The translations under genes were made by a program, and so were the position numbers. From a virus: 24,171 nucleotides of DNA. The stretch spans positions 1 through 24,171 of the IMG/VR virus record IMGVR_UViG_3300021956_000468; one strand, given 5' to 3'. How positions within the stretch are numbered: the first letter of the stretch is position 1; every line of letters begins with the position of its first letter. Under the pieces are notes generated by a model, which did not search any database, was not told the DNA's origin, and worked only from the letters and a program-made list of their open reading frames with translations. This document shows positions 9,701-17,366 of this stretch, piece by piece.

Positions 9701-11998
9701 AAGTGGTGCAAACGGGTCGAAGTCAGCCTCTTGCGCAGCCTCTTGCTGGCTGGCCAAGTAGTCTTGAAACTGAGTTTGATGCTCAAGCTCTGCCATGTGC
9801 TCCCAGCCTTCATCGGTGTACTGGGGGTTGCTGACACTACGCTTGATTAAGTCATACGCTGCGCGCTCGCTGTCTTCTTTGAGATAACCATATTCCTTCA
9901 AAGCCTCGGTCGCCTGGGCAATGGTCATGCCTTTGCCGCTGCCCGCAAAAAGCCAGCGATTGCCGATTTTGATGTTGCCCTCAATCCCCAGGTTTGAGCG
10001 CTCGCTTGGAGCCATGCCGCCACGTGATGCGATGAACTCATGCGCAGCCATTGGTTTGCCTTTGGAGCCAGCTTCTGAGCTGGCCCCACGAATGCGCTTG
10101 GCCGCCTTTTCTTCTGCGGCAAGCTGTGCGGGCGTCTTGTCAGCCAGCACAAATCCGCCTTTGACTTGCTTGACTCGCATCAAAGGTTGCAGCTTCTTGG
10201 CTTTTTGAGCTTCGGCTTTTGTCTTGAATGGGATGCCGCCTTCATCAATGCTTTGGCCCTCCTGGCCAATATGGCCCGTGATGGTTTTTGCTTGACTAGG
10301 GATGAACGGAATTGAGGCGGCTACATTGCCAGCGGGTTGGGTATTTGCTGGTGCGACTTGTTCTGAAATTTGTCCATTGGACTCCAATGATGTAGCGCGC
10401 ACCTCTGGCTGAGTTGCTGCATTTCCTGTGAGGTCCAGTTGCCCGGCGTCGCGTACTCGTTGCAAAGCTGCCATGCCTGGGTCTGCGTCAAGTGGCCCGC
10501 TTCCAAGGTCGCTTGAATCCACATTGTGTAAATCATTTGCTGTGCCATCGGCCACGGGTTCCTTGTCGAGTTGAATGTCATCGGCCACGGGGGTGAGTTT
10601 TGGCGCATTGAGCGGGCTGTCTTGTGTCGCAGTTGAGGCAATAAGGTCAGCAAGCGATTGCGCGGCCATTGGCGGCGCTTCTGCGCTTGGTTGCGCCTCT
10701 GGTGCCAATGGTGCGACTTGAGCAGCTTGCGGCTCAGATACGGGTGCCTGCTGTGTAACTGGTGTTGGTGTAGTGCCAAAGATTTTTTGCACGGCTGATT
10801 GATAGTCAGCAAGTGTGGGCGCTGCGGGGGATTGACCTTGGCCAGAAGGCGGCAACGATGGGGCGACGGGTGGCACTGGGACGTGACGCGCCGACAATGC
10901 GGCGCCAGGCACGGTGCCAGCCAAAGTGTCAATTGCAGCTTGGCCAAGGCCCTCAGTGATTTTTGTTTGGCCATCAATGCCGCCAACAGTTGCATTGCCT
11001 ACGGCTTGAGGGACAAGGGTTTCAGCCAGCTCGCCTGCCCATTCAATCAATGCACGGCCAGCACGTTGCTTGAGGCTGTTGCCCACTGCGGTGCCAGCGA
11101 TGACTTTCTCCAAACCTGTGGAGCCTGAAACCAATCCTGTGAGTGCGCCCGCGGCTTGCGCGGGCAGAGCTTTGATGGGGGCAAGTAACGCCACGGCTTC
11201 CTCATGCGGGATGCCTTTTGAAATCAATTCCTGGTATTGGCCATCGTTTTGCCATACTGAGGCTGGCAAGTTGCGCAGCACATCAGCGGTTTGACTTGCT
11301 GCGTCACCCGCGTTTGAAAGCGCATTGACGGTGCCCATGACTTTGGTGCCAGCACCAAGCATGCCTAGTCCGATAGTCGGACCAACGGAGCCAGCGCCAC
11401 GAGCAACGACATCAAGCCCGGCAGCGGGTTGCGTGAAAAGCGAATTGAATGCCGCACGTGCTGCGGCCACCTCTCCACCATTTTTCTTGGCTGCGTAAAT
11501 CTCAAAGTCACGTTTGGCTTGCTGGTCCCGCAAGTCATCAGACTTCAAACGGTCGGCGCCTTTGTTGACGGTCTCAAAAAATTTACTGACTGGGTTATCG
11601 CCAGCATTGATGTTGTCCGTAACGCCCTTGGCCATGCCATAAGTGCCTTGGTACAAACCAAGCACCGTGTCAGCTATTGCACGGGGAACGCTGCGCTCTT
11701 GAGCGGGGGTGAACTCGCGCGCTTCTCGAACTGGGAAAGCTGGCTTAGGTGCAGGCGTGTCATCCAGTGCGCGTGCTGCATGACTAGCGGCAGAAAAATC
11801 AAACTTGGTTGGGTCTGGTGCAATACCTTGGAGCACGCTTCGTTGACGTGGCGCAGCGGCGGCCAGAATCTCAGCGGACATCGAGCCCATAGGGTCGCCC
11901 GTGGGCTCAATGCTTTGGCTTTCTCCATCAAGGGCCCCTGTGAACTCTTTTAACTTGGGTGTTGCGTCAAGTTTTCCGTTGAACTCACGAAGGGCCAT
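3767..11998 (-). CDS. Giant polyvalent-type virion protein with two HExxH metallopeptidase motifs
   Basis: A single intact frame of 2,743 residues; the ATG at 11998 has GGAG six bases upstream. Residues 1 to about 375 are Gly/Ala-rich and helical-looking, as in ejected internal virion proteins. About 375-565 is a Pro/Ala/Gln linker. About 645-705 resembles a small polyvalent-protein module. A charged coiled coil lies at about 975-1020. About 1165-1255 and 1365-1550 resemble large polyvalent protein-associated domains; the latter looks like LPD5 and ends in HEWWH (1541-1545). A second zinc-peptidase motif, HELLH, lies at 1790-1794, with E1852 in DETLAIFAEE a possible third ligand. About 2300-2520 resembles an LPD38-like region with a hydrophobic stretch. 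By position it replaces the largest internal proteins of T7-like phages, so it is probably packaged and injected. Domain names are from memory of family patterns. Confidence 0.75.
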   Translation of the reverse strand: MALREFNGKLDATPKLKEFTGALDGESQSIEPTGDPMGSMSAEILAAAAPRQRSVLQGIAPDPTKFDFSAASHAARALDDTPAPKPAFPVREAREFTPAQERSVPRAIADTVLGLYQGTYGMAKGVTDNINAGDNPVSKFFETVNKGADRLKSDDLRDQQAKRDFEIYAAKKNGGEVAAARAAFNSLFTQPAAGLDVVARGAGSVGPTIGLGMLGAGTKVMGTVNALSNAGDAASQTADVLRNLPASVWQNDGQYQELISKGIPHEEAVALLAPIKALPAQAAGALTGLVSGSTGLEKVIAGTAVGNSLKQRAGRALIEWAGELAETLVPQAVGNATVGGIDGQTKITEGLGQAAIDTLAGTVPGAALSARHVPVPPVAPSLPPSGQGQSPAAPTLADYQSAVQKIFGTTPTPVTQQAPVSEPQAAQVAPLAPEAQPSAEAPPMAAQSLADLIASTATQDSPLNAPKLTPVADDIQLDKEPVADGTANDLHNVDSSDLGSGPLDADPGMAALQRVRDAGQLDLTGNAATQPEVRATSLESNGQISEQVAPANTQPAGNVAASIPFIPSQAKTITGHIGQEGQSIDEGGIPFKTKAEAQKAKKLQPLMRVKQVKGGFVLADKTPAQLAAEEKAAKRIRGASSEAGSKGKPMAAHEFIASRGGMAPSERSNLGIEGNIKIGNRWLFAGSGKGMTIAQATEALKEYGYLKEDSERAAYDLIKRSVSNPQYTDEGWEHMAELEHQTQFQDYLASQQEAAQEADFDPFAPLDDFGLSQEDDAGFEQASPELQTEVAAYAAQLDALGIDAESILERIAVQYPHATQDEYYEHAKDAFTQAIAEATKSTSSGNAGQDGGEQGNPRGQIEAPTKESNDQLISLADKLLANATIDTEEFTSDSGEKFTKKTEVSNGRLNKAQFEQWREIMGLATHAMPVNDETQNTSITLTGKNVGDGRNYRATRVTYTPLAEQDGLTSYTPQDIEDRLAKLEQAEQERKRLDREAEQNAKAEREAKDIADRQRASSDNFQLGQSAEDSLSGQQDIFSAPATEEAQVEPAPEATPAAAPAKPARKRKESTAELRAKLEDHFAVGNIIKSDYWKTNSRVLSFDWNGGNWSVTVEGVGKRDGEWVSTSSPRTHSTMFSAKDEVIERSNKPVTQAETPTEAQDKIADFGQKIGGARKDVWTSFKDQLGEVVDDDIALQPLSKVWPQPDYQALLDNGTDPWTVAFIRAARDEIPAKPRQSYKVKRWAEQVKSLRSMASSIMAPGDNSAAQAKKLLQESRTLKPLQGRVELYLEVGHDKSLDGITMDEHFYSLYSGEKNVTKWVIEQKAKSTSFGSWPRTIAAGNTKEEVLTKFKEMYAGMNAKADAKKQVTFDIYSKHRVDGFFVGKKLGRNYIDLAGPFATVKEARTYKAESQAELVDKLEKAKEIPRERRDTNKPRVGEDMRNGQDVTPQMFGAAFGFRGVEFGNWVAQGRRQQDLNDAYDALMDMAAVLEVPPKAISLNGELGLAFGARGSGGVSPAAAHYEPDMVVINLTKKNGAGSLGHEWWHALDNYFSRKRNKADGMMTDATDVKLASIGSKYLYQDKGVRKEMVDAYGVVMKAINSTAIKARSAQLDGKRSKDYWTTDVEMSARAFESYLIAKLQDQSASNDYLANIVDPETWKAMAALGMQMDDSYPYPTADEIPAIRAGFDEFFSAIETRDSDKGVEIYSTSGKGKGVNISERLTPSAIEDEISQALAKFAHKPVIRVLDTAVGVLPGASDSDGISGALHNSSIYLFRDFLHSRVEVQRTFFHELLHYGLRRFLTKDQFIAQMAKLYERDSFIKNEADAWVQTEVGQRTKATHGEEFSKARGVDETLAIFAEENRSGTLDKPVLERVRSVVTKWLAQLADFFGLKKYAADLRSVKNDEAHALINEIFGKIEVDAKPATDTWNDMADVPFSMKGEEQQADQTDLDLGKPKRKFEPINAKDAFSVEVNAAGRKQWVAGRKVYDRMAAYATDYLGQIKMADNKPEAFKQMLRQFRVDQNKATENAKRIAETGMELTPEQRVLLSDMIENQAKVADVPPQEMVELAASITAALDVQAQELVELGMLSEDRLVKDYLPRLYRTPLVAKLTNKAMLQSWFTKARLKIRGARLQSRGLVNEVPVNKVELAQKFGWKISSLADGEQIPQDLFDSMDSGKGIPSKYNGTTILMWRDFTEDERKEMGEVRDGVLRYAMGYVETQRDVAIGRLFKSISSNSDLAKVHNPGGWVQVPNVEVKGAPGTKTYGSLAGMYVEPQVADSLKRNTQPKGVLMQAYDTALNLWKEGKTVWNPVSHGNNVVSNIFVMHFAGLNPANPANWRNTVREYRTKGEYYKEAVDKGLFGTEWATLEIQNLLMPDLADMSDIESVATSRVGKVAEFLKKTGKPVSWYREKMQSAYEFEDQFFKLMIYADRRKAGMSPDDAVTDTERYIFNYADMPEGVELIKRTYSPFFAYTYKAVPMLIHTAMTRPDRLLAPIALLAGANWLGYLFSGGDEDKERKGLPEYMQGRSAIGTHRAIRMPFNVEGKPAFMDVTRRVPLGDLFDVSNQTNGLPVPAPMMPSHPMLTMTAAIAWNVDTFSGKDLVKKSDTSWEAAQTRAGYIYKQLTPNAPFVPGSFNFNKLMDSAAYTFDTEFGPYTGRTKAGDPIPLSTTLPDVLTGTKIRAVDPERGVEYQRADISKEEREIRANIRSANRNQSMTSESRERYNQGQRDKLDILRTKRDDLQ

Positions 11999-12001
11999 TT
12001 A

Positions 12002-13312
12002 TCACTCCAATTGGTATTTCTTCCCGTCTGGACCTTCATAGACTGGTTTGCCATTTGAGGTGCCAATCTGCTTGTAGCCAGCGGGGACAGTGGCATCAAT
12101 TTTGGGAGTCTCCGTGCTGACTGGCGGATTTTTGGCACGGTTCTTTTGCTTGGCTGCCGCGACGTATGAGGCTTGGTTTGATCGCTCCGCATCGGACAGT
12201 TTTGACAAGACACCTTTGATGATGTCTTCTTCGCTTGTTGGCTTGTCAGTGCCTCCAAACAGTTTGGAAATTGCACCCGCCTGCTTAGTGCTTGGGTTGG
12301 CCAATTCGGTTGCAAGTTGTTGCACTACGCTTTGGTCCAGTCCAAGCATGTCGTTGTATTGGTCGGGCACACCCTTCTCTCCAAATTTGGCAGTGCGGGC
12401 CTTTTTAATGCGCGCCAAGATGTCGTTGTCTTGAGGCGTCAAGTCCATCGAGTTCTTGCGCAGTACCGCGGCCACGGCCTCGCGCGGCATGTCTTCCACA
12501 TATTTGCGGGCGGCATCTACGTCTTGATTGGCCCGGAGCTGGGCATTGGTCAAAGGCTTGCCGCCGCCCCCGGAATCAAGCGCATCACCTTCGAGTGTGT
12601 GCTTGCGTGCCGAAGCGCTGGCATTGCTTGCTTGGGCATTGTTCTCATTGGCCTTTGAATTTTCAACGGCGCCGAAAATCTTGGCCAACACTGGGTTGGC
12701 TTCTACTTGTCCGCCAGTGAAGTTGTCCAGGCTGTAACCCGTGTTGCCCACATTGTCAAAAAGCGGCTTTCCCGCTGCTGCTGCGTTGGCCTTGCCGTAG
12801 TTGACGGCCAGGGCTGGGTTTGCCACAACAGCATCAATGCCTCGACCTTTTTGCTCGTCAAGCGCAGCTTGGGTCCCTTGGTGCACATTGCTGCCAGTGG
12901 CATACATGCGCTGCATCACGGAAATGGCTTGGCCAAGTTTCTTGACCGTATCTGCATCCGCTGGTGCTGGCATCACTGGGCCAACGCCATCCGCCGGGGC
13001 TTCGTAGCTTGGCCCAAAGCTGCCAGTCTCCAGTTTGTTCTTGAATGCCGGGGCAAGGCTGGTTGGCAAGCCAAGACTCAGCATGGCGTTTTCAACTGGC
13101 GTTTGCTGCAAAGCGAGCTCATTCTTTTTGAGTGCTGCTTCTGCACCGTATTTCTCGCCTGCCATCTTGTGCATGTAGAGGCTGGCCTCTTTGCCCATTG
13201 CATCTTGTGCATATTTTTGTCGGACGGCCTCACCTTGGAAAAGTGCACCAAGGCCAGAGCCCACGCCGCTACCTGCGGCTGCCCAGGGGTTATCAACTGC
13301 GAATGTTGGCAT
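12002..13312 (-). CDS. Presumed internal virion (ejection) protein, 436 residues
   Basis: A 436-residue protein not recognised as a named family. It is rich in Ala, Gln, Asn and Lys, has a short Gly/Ala-rich N-terminus (NPWAAAGSGVGSGLGALFQG), long stretches that look helical, and a C-terminal motif (about residues 410-436) of the type GYKQIGTSNGKPVYEG, which is common at the ends of phage structural proteins. It lies between two similar helical proteins and stops two bases before the giant gene's ribosome site region, so it is in the same operon. Position and composition suggest an internal protein ejected with DNA, similar in place to T7 gp14/gp15. Ribosome site is weak (CGGATAAGCC before the ATG). 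Confidence 0.6.
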   Translation of the reverse strand: MPTFAVDNPWAAAGSGVGSGLGALFQGEAVRQKYAQDAMGKEASLYMHKMAGEKYGAEAALKKNELALQQTPVENAMLSLGLPTSLAPAFKNKLETGSFGPSYEAPADGVGPVMPAPADADTVKKLGQAISVMQRMYATGSNVHQGTQAALDEQKGRGIDAVVANPALAVNYGKANAAAAGKPLFDNVGNTGYSLDNFTGGQVEANPVLAKIFGAVENSKANENNAQASNASASARKHTLEGDALDSGGGGKPLTNAQLRANQDVDAARKYVEDMPREAVAAVLRKNSMDLTPQDNDILARIKKARTAKFGEKGVPDQYNDMLGLDQSVVQQLATELANPSTKQAGAISKLFGGTDKPTSEEDIIKGVLSKLSDAERSNQASYVAAAKQKNRAKNPPVSTETPKIDATVPAGYKQIGTSNGKPVYEGPDGKKYQLE

Positions 13313-13322
13313 GGCTTATCCG

Positions 13323-14048
13323 TTACTTAAAAATGTTTTTGAATGCAGATGCAAAGTTATTGGTGTCGCCCGTCCATCCTTTGTTGGTGTTGAGCGTTGC
13401 GATTGGGTCAGGGCTCATATTGGCCGCGGTAATGTCTGCGGATGTCACGCCACCAGTCCCACCCATTGCTGCACCTGCGCCGCCTGCTGTTTGAAGCAAA
13501 CTGCCCATGAACATTTTTGAGGCATCTGGTCGGCCTGCTACTTGGATGGCAATTTGGTCCGCGGCATTTTGGCCGCGTGAGAAATTGTTGAGCTGGTCAA
13601 TGGATTGACCTGTATTCATCAAATTAATGTCTTCGCCCATGCGCAAACGATTTGAAGCCGTTGTCTTGCCAAGCAAAGCTGCGAGCTGCTGGGCTGCCTT
13701 GACGGAATTCAATTCCGATTGAGCTTTGGCGGTGGTGTAGTCACCAGATACATTTCCCTGAGTTGTACTTTGCTGTGAGCGAATTGCCTGGCTCTCGCTG
13801 ACCGGAGTAATCAAGTCTTTTGTGATTTGGTCAGCGATTTGGGTTTGCGCTACTTTTCGATCAGCGGGTGCAAAATCTTGCGCAGCGCCAACAGCTTTTT
13901 GCTCGGCTTGCATTTGCAAGTCGCGTTGACGGCTAAGGCTTTCGCGAATGGCTGCGTTTTGTCGCTCTTGTGCGTCAGAGCTGGCTTGGTACTGCATGTA
14001 CGCGCCAGAAAGTAATGCCGCAAGGGCGTATGGGGTTATCGGGTCCAT
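13323..14048 (-). CDS. Presumed internal virion protein, 241 residues
   Basis: A 241-residue protein with a hydrophobic, Ala-rich N-terminus (ITPYALAALLSGAYMQYQ), a central helical region rich in Gln, Ala and Ser, and a Gly/Ala-rich segment near residues 185-200 (LLQTAGGAGAAMGGTGG). The start is strongly supported by GGAGG seven bases before the ATG. I cannot assign it to a family, but the composition and location between the nozzle region and the giant virion protein match podovirus DNA-ejection proteins such as the P22 gp7/gp20/gp16 or T7 gp14 groups. The function is inference. Confidence 0.6.
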   Translation of the reverse strand: MDPITPYALAALLSGAYMQYQASSDAQERQNAAIRESLSRQRDLQMQAEQKAVGAAQDFAPADRKVAQTQIADQITKDLITPVSESQAIRSQQSTTQGNVSGDYTTAKAQSELNSVKAAQQLAALLGKTTASNRLRMGEDINLMNTGQSIDQLNNFSRGQNAADQIAIQVAGRPDASKMFMGSLLQTAGGAGAAMGGTGGVTSADITAANMSPDPIATLNTNKGWTGDTNNFASAFKNIFK

Positions 14049-14061
14049 ATCTCAACCTCCC

Positions 14062-14832
14062 TTATTTGCCAGCGTATCGCGTGAGTGGCGACGACACACC
14101 AAAGTTTTGTTGGCCATAAGCCATGCCAGCGGTCGTGCCCTGGTTCGCTTGATTCATCAAGTAAGCATTGCTCAAGTCGCTGAATAAGTTGCCGACGGTT
14201 GCGCCAGCGCGGGCTTGGGCTACGTTGTCAGCATTGACTTTCAAGCCTTCAAGTGCCATCGTGGCGGCAGAGCCCGTGTCAATGCCAGATTGCGCCATGC
14301 TCAAAAGATTGGAGCGCGTGCGCTCGTCTGCTGTTTTCAAGTCGGCAGCGCTTTGGTCGGCGATACCACCAGCGCGCAACAGACCTTCATTGGTTCGGCG
14401 GTCAAGCTCTTGATTACTGTCGACATCAACGGAGCCGCCCATCAAGCCATTGCGAGCCAGGCCAAAACGGTTGTCACGCTCTGCGACTTTGGCTTGTCGG
14501 TCCACCTCTAGCTTGTTGAGGTCATACACGTTTGATTTTTGGTCCGCGTACATGGCATCGCGCGAATTGGATGGGTCTCCATCAACCCAGTTGCCATTTG
14601 CATCTTGCACTTTGTTGTTGAACACATTGTTAATAGTGCTGGTTGCCGCCTTGATACGTGCCTGGCGTTCTTCTTCTTGACGCCGAGCTTCTGCACCAGG
14701 GTCTCCACCACCACCGCCTTTGTGGGGGCGCATGCGCTCTCCAGCACGACGCGGCCATGCACCGATTGCTGGTCCACCAAACTGAGCCGATAGTTCGGAC
14801 TCAAGCTGCTCAATCGTCATTCGGGTTTGCAT
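14062..14832 (-). CDS. Presumed internal virion protein, 256 residues
   Basis: A 256-residue protein with a charged N-terminus, a short run of glycines (HKGGGGGDPG, residues 37-46), an Arg/Glu-rich helical stretch and a long Ala/Asn/Gln-rich helical region, ending in GVSSPLTRYAGK. GGAG is six bases before the ATG at 14832. It is probably cotranscribed with the two following internal-protein candidates. Its position directly after the 138-residue GNAT-like gene corresponds to T7 gp14. No catalytic motif is visible; the role as a DNA-ejection component is inference. Confidence 0.6.
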   Translation of the reverse strand: MQTRMTIEQLESELSAQFGGPAIGAWPRRAGERMRPHKGGGGGDPGAEARRQEEERQARIKAATSTINNVFNNKVQDANGNWVDGDPSNSRDAMYADQKSNVYDLNKLEVDRQAKVAERDNRFGLARNGLMGGSVDVDSNQELDRRTNEGLLRAGGIADQSAADLKTADERTRSNLLSMAQSGIDTGSAATMALEGLKVNADNVAQARAGATVGNLFSDLSNAYLMNQANQGTTAGMAYGQQNFGVSSPLTRYAGK

Positions 14833-14844
14833 AATTTCTCCAGC

Positions 14845-15261
14845 TCACAACTCAGTGCGCACCACTCGGTACGCGTTTTCAAATCCATATCGGCCAAGCA
14901 TTCGAGCCATTGCATTGCTGCATGACGCCTCAATCACCGTTGCCCCTGCACTTTTGCACCATGCGCGAAAAGTGACTAAAAATTCATCGGCAACCAAGTC
15001 CAAACCTTTTCCACCCATCGCCATGATGTTCACGGCAAGCGTTTGCGGGTAATGCACAAATTCAAATGCCAGTGCCATCACGGCTTCTCCGCCATCTTCA
15101 ATCACTGCGGTAATCACCCGGCCCTTCGCGTTGAGATCACGGATGTCATCAACCGTGAATTCGCCGCGTGCGGCCTGGTCAATCACTGGTTGCAACAATG
15201 GCTTGGCCAGGTGGAATTTTTGCTCTAGAAGCTCAGGGCTGGTGATAAATGTCACGTTCAT
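14845..15261 (-). CDS. GNAT-like small phage protein at the T7 gp13 position
   Basis: A 138-residue protein whose C-terminal half resembles the GNAT acetyltransferase fold: a strand-like segment (AVMALAFEFVHYPQTLAVNIMAMGG), a helix, then ATVIEASCSNAMARMLGRYGFENAYRVVRTEL, the usual C-terminal core in which a helix precedes a GF.....Y strand pair. A clear Q/RxxGxG/A acetyl-CoA loop is not obvious (MAMGGKG near residues 81-87 is the best candidate), so catalysis is unsure. The start codon directly abuts the upstream stop (TAA then ATG) with no good ribosome site, suggesting translational coupling. It has the length and relative position of T7 internal protein gp13; homology is not shown. Confidence 0.6.
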   Translation of the reverse strand: MNVTFITSPELLEQKFHLAKPLLQPVIDQAARGEFTVDDIRDLNAKGRVITAVIEDGGEAVMALAFEFVHYPQTLAVNIMAMGGKGLDLVADEFLVTFRAWCKSAGATVIEASCSNAMARMLGRYGFENAYRVVRTEL

Positions 15262-16647
15262 TTAGACCGGGCCCAGCACGTCGTAATAGAGCGTCACGGC
15301 ATCCAAGCGAAATGGCTTGTTGTCGTAGTTGCGGAACTTGAGCGAGAACTCGGTGCCGTCGCATCCAACGGGAATCATTCCACCCGGTCGGGTGTTGCCC
15401 TTGACGCTCACTGCGTCAGTGAATGCCGTTGGGTCCCGCACGTCGTAGCCCACGGAGAATTCGCAGCGACCTTCCATCACCAAATCGACGCCATGAATGA
15501 CTTTGCGCATGCCGGGGCTTTTGAGGTCCATGTACGGCAGCTGCAAGATCACCTCAAACAAAGCACCTTGGTCCGTGCTTGCGGCGGTGTCCAGCTTGTA
15601 AACGTTGTCACCTGAGCGGATGTAGAGCTCTTGGCCAAGCTCGGCAAAGGCGTCCACCGACTCGGGCAAGTAATACTGGCTCCAAGCGGCAATCTTTGAT
15701 GTGCGCGAAATCGAATACACAAACAAGTGATTGCCGATTGCGCAGATATATTGGCCAGTGCCGTAGAAGTAAAACGACTTTGGTGTGATGCCAGCCACCT
15801 TGGTTTCAGCGCGTACCAGCGAGTCAATCGGTGAGCCCACGTCCACGTCGGCCAAGTTGTTGGTCAGTTGCAGCGTGGTGATCGAGCGAAAGCCGTAGTC
15901 ACTCAAGAAGTACAAGTCGCCCGCGACGTTGGCCACAGAGCGTGGAAAGCTGGTGCCCACGTTTTCCACAATGGTGCCAAGCCGCATGTTGGCCGGGTTG
16001 GGGTCCACAAACCACGTTTGCGCGCCGTCCTTGGACAACACCACCAGCTTGCCTTGATAGATGCCCAAGGCGTTTGCGCTTCGGTCGCCGCGTGAGTTCA
16101 AGCCCGTTGGCAAGAAACCAGCGTCATTTGCTTCCGTCCAGTTGCGTGGGTCGCCAGTCTTGCAAAAGCGCACCGTGTCGTTGTTGATCGCAAACAACTT
16201 AGAGGCCAGCTTGACCACGCCTGCGCTGCTTGGACAGTTTGGGTCGGTGACTTGTGTGACGGCAGAGCCATCGAGATAGTGGTGCTGGACGGCACCCGTC
16301 GTCATTTGCGCGGCCACATAGATGTAGGCGTTGAACACGTCAACATAGGGCACGTCTTTGAGCACTTGGCCAGAGCCAAAGTCGATGTGGTGCGACTGGA
16401 AAAGTGGGTTGGCGTGGGTGATGCTGCCTTGCGAGTAGAAGGTGTGCAGCTTGCCAAACGCGGCAAACAATCCCTTGGTGCCAGCTTCAAGCGTTTGAAC
16501 CAGCGTGATGCCGGGGCGCTTTTGTGTGGCCAAACCCGTGGTGACATACGCATTTTTCATTTCGCGCAAGCGGTTGGCATCCGACACGGATGCGCCTTTG
16601 CGAAGGTCAATGCCTAAGTCAAATCGGTCAAAGGTAATGCTTGGCAT
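15262..16647 (-). CDS. Tail nozzle / packaged-DNA stabilisation protein
   Basis: A 461-residue beta-rich protein. The ATG at 16647 was chosen over an upstream one because it has CGGAG at the proper distance and begins two bases after the adaptor gene's stop. The N-terminus (about residues 5-50, FDRFDLGIDLRKGASVSDANRLREMKNAYV... LATQKRPG) and the repeating blade-like pattern (VVLSKDGAQTWF, LYFLSDYGFRSITT, LFVYSISRTSKIAAWSQY) are typical of podovirus nozzle or DNA-stabilisation proteins. The length is close to P22 gp10 and shorter than T7 gp12. It would close the tail tube and hold fibres. Family is well supported by pattern and by adjacency to the adaptor. Confidence 0.75.
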   Translation of the reverse strand: MPSITFDRFDLGIDLRKGASVSDANRLREMKNAYVTTGLATQKRPGITLVQTLEAGTKGLFAAFGKLHTFYSQGSITHANPLFQSHHIDFGSGQVLKDVPYVDVFNAYIYVAAQMTTGAVQHHYLDGSAVTQVTDPNCPSSAGVVKLASKLFAINNDTVRFCKTGDPRNWTEANDAGFLPTGLNSRGDRSANALGIYQGKLVVLSKDGAQTWFVDPNPANMRLGTIVENVGTSFPRSVANVAGDLYFLSDYGFRSITTLQLTNNLADVDVGSPIDSLVRAETKVAGITPKSFYFYGTGQYICAIGNHLFVYSISRTSKIAAWSQYYLPESVDAFAELGQELYIRSGDNVYKLDTAASTDQGALFEVILQLPYMDLKSPGMRKVIHGVDLVMEGRCEFSVGYDVRDPTAFTDAVSVKGNTRPGGMIPVGCDGTEFSLKFRNYDNKPFRLDAVTLYYDVLGPV

Positions 16648-16648
16648 A

Positions 16649-17356
16649 TCAGCTCCGCAGCGTGTAGCCACCGTTTGTCGTGCGCGCTACTTGGGGCTCA
16701 CGGTTGGGCTCTCCGGGGCTTGCAAAGTAGCGACGGTTTTCTTTTTGCAAGGACTTCTCTTTGGCGAGCATCACCTCAAACGATTTGGCAGGGGCCTGCG
16801 CATCGGGTTGGCGGTAATGGGCTTTGGCGTTGGCCAAGGCATACAAGAACACCAGTCGATGCGGCACGCTTGGGCGGTCGGACTGTTGCTCAAAGCGGCT
16901 CTTGCCTGCGGTGTACTCAACAATCAAGTCATAGGCGCGTTCAGGCACTGGCCACACTTCAAGCTGGCCGTTGAGGTTGTCGTACTTTTGAGGGCGGCGG
17001 CGCAGCGCTGAGAAAGCACGGTCGGCCTCGGTGATGCCTTGACTCATGGGCTCGCGGATGGTGTCCGATACTTTGAGCCAAATTGAAATCACATTGTTTG
17101 GCTCGATGAGCTCGTTCTCCACATCGTTGTGCCAGTCGTAGATGTAAGAGTCAGGGCTCAACACGATTGCAGTTTTCTTGCGCATGACGGGCGGCATGAG
17201 CTCGCTATAAATGAAGTCATGCGCTTCTTGCAAAAAGCTCTTGAGAATCACCTCGTTGTTTTTGATCGCAGAGCCTTGCATCACAAAGCCCAACCGACCG
17301 CGCAGCTCCGTGAGCAATTCGCCCATTGTTTTGTTGCGTGCTTCGAGTCCGTTCAT
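16649..17356 (-). CDS. Head-to-tail adaptor (tail tubular protein A-like)
   Basis: A 235-residue protein that likely forms the ring joining portal and nozzle. The open frame reaches 17446, but the ATG at 17356 is preferred: AAGGA lies eight bases upstream and the longer version would overlap the holin gene. The protein is helical at the N-terminus (TMGELLTELRGRLGF), has a beta middle (IVLSPDSYIYDWHNDVENELIEPNNVISIWLKVSD), a segment NGQLEVWPVPERAYDLIVEYTAGKSRF, and a helical end (SVPHRLVFLYALANAKAHYRQPDA). This pattern fits T7 gp11-type adaptors, and it is immediately followed by the nozzle gene, as in T7. Confidence 0.7.
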   Translation of the reverse strand: MNGLEARNKTMGELLTELRGRLGFVMQGSAIKNNEVILKSFLQEAHDFIYSELMPPVMRKKTAIVLSPDSYIYDWHNDVENELIEPNNVISIWLKVSDTIREPMSQGITEADRAFSALRRRPQKYDNLNGQLEVWPVPERAYDLIVEYTAGKSRFEQQSDRPSVPHRLVFLYALANAKAHYRQPDAQAPAKSFEVMLAKEKSLQKENRRYFASPGEPNREPQVARTTNGGYTLRS

Positions 17357-17366
17357 GGTTGAGTCC

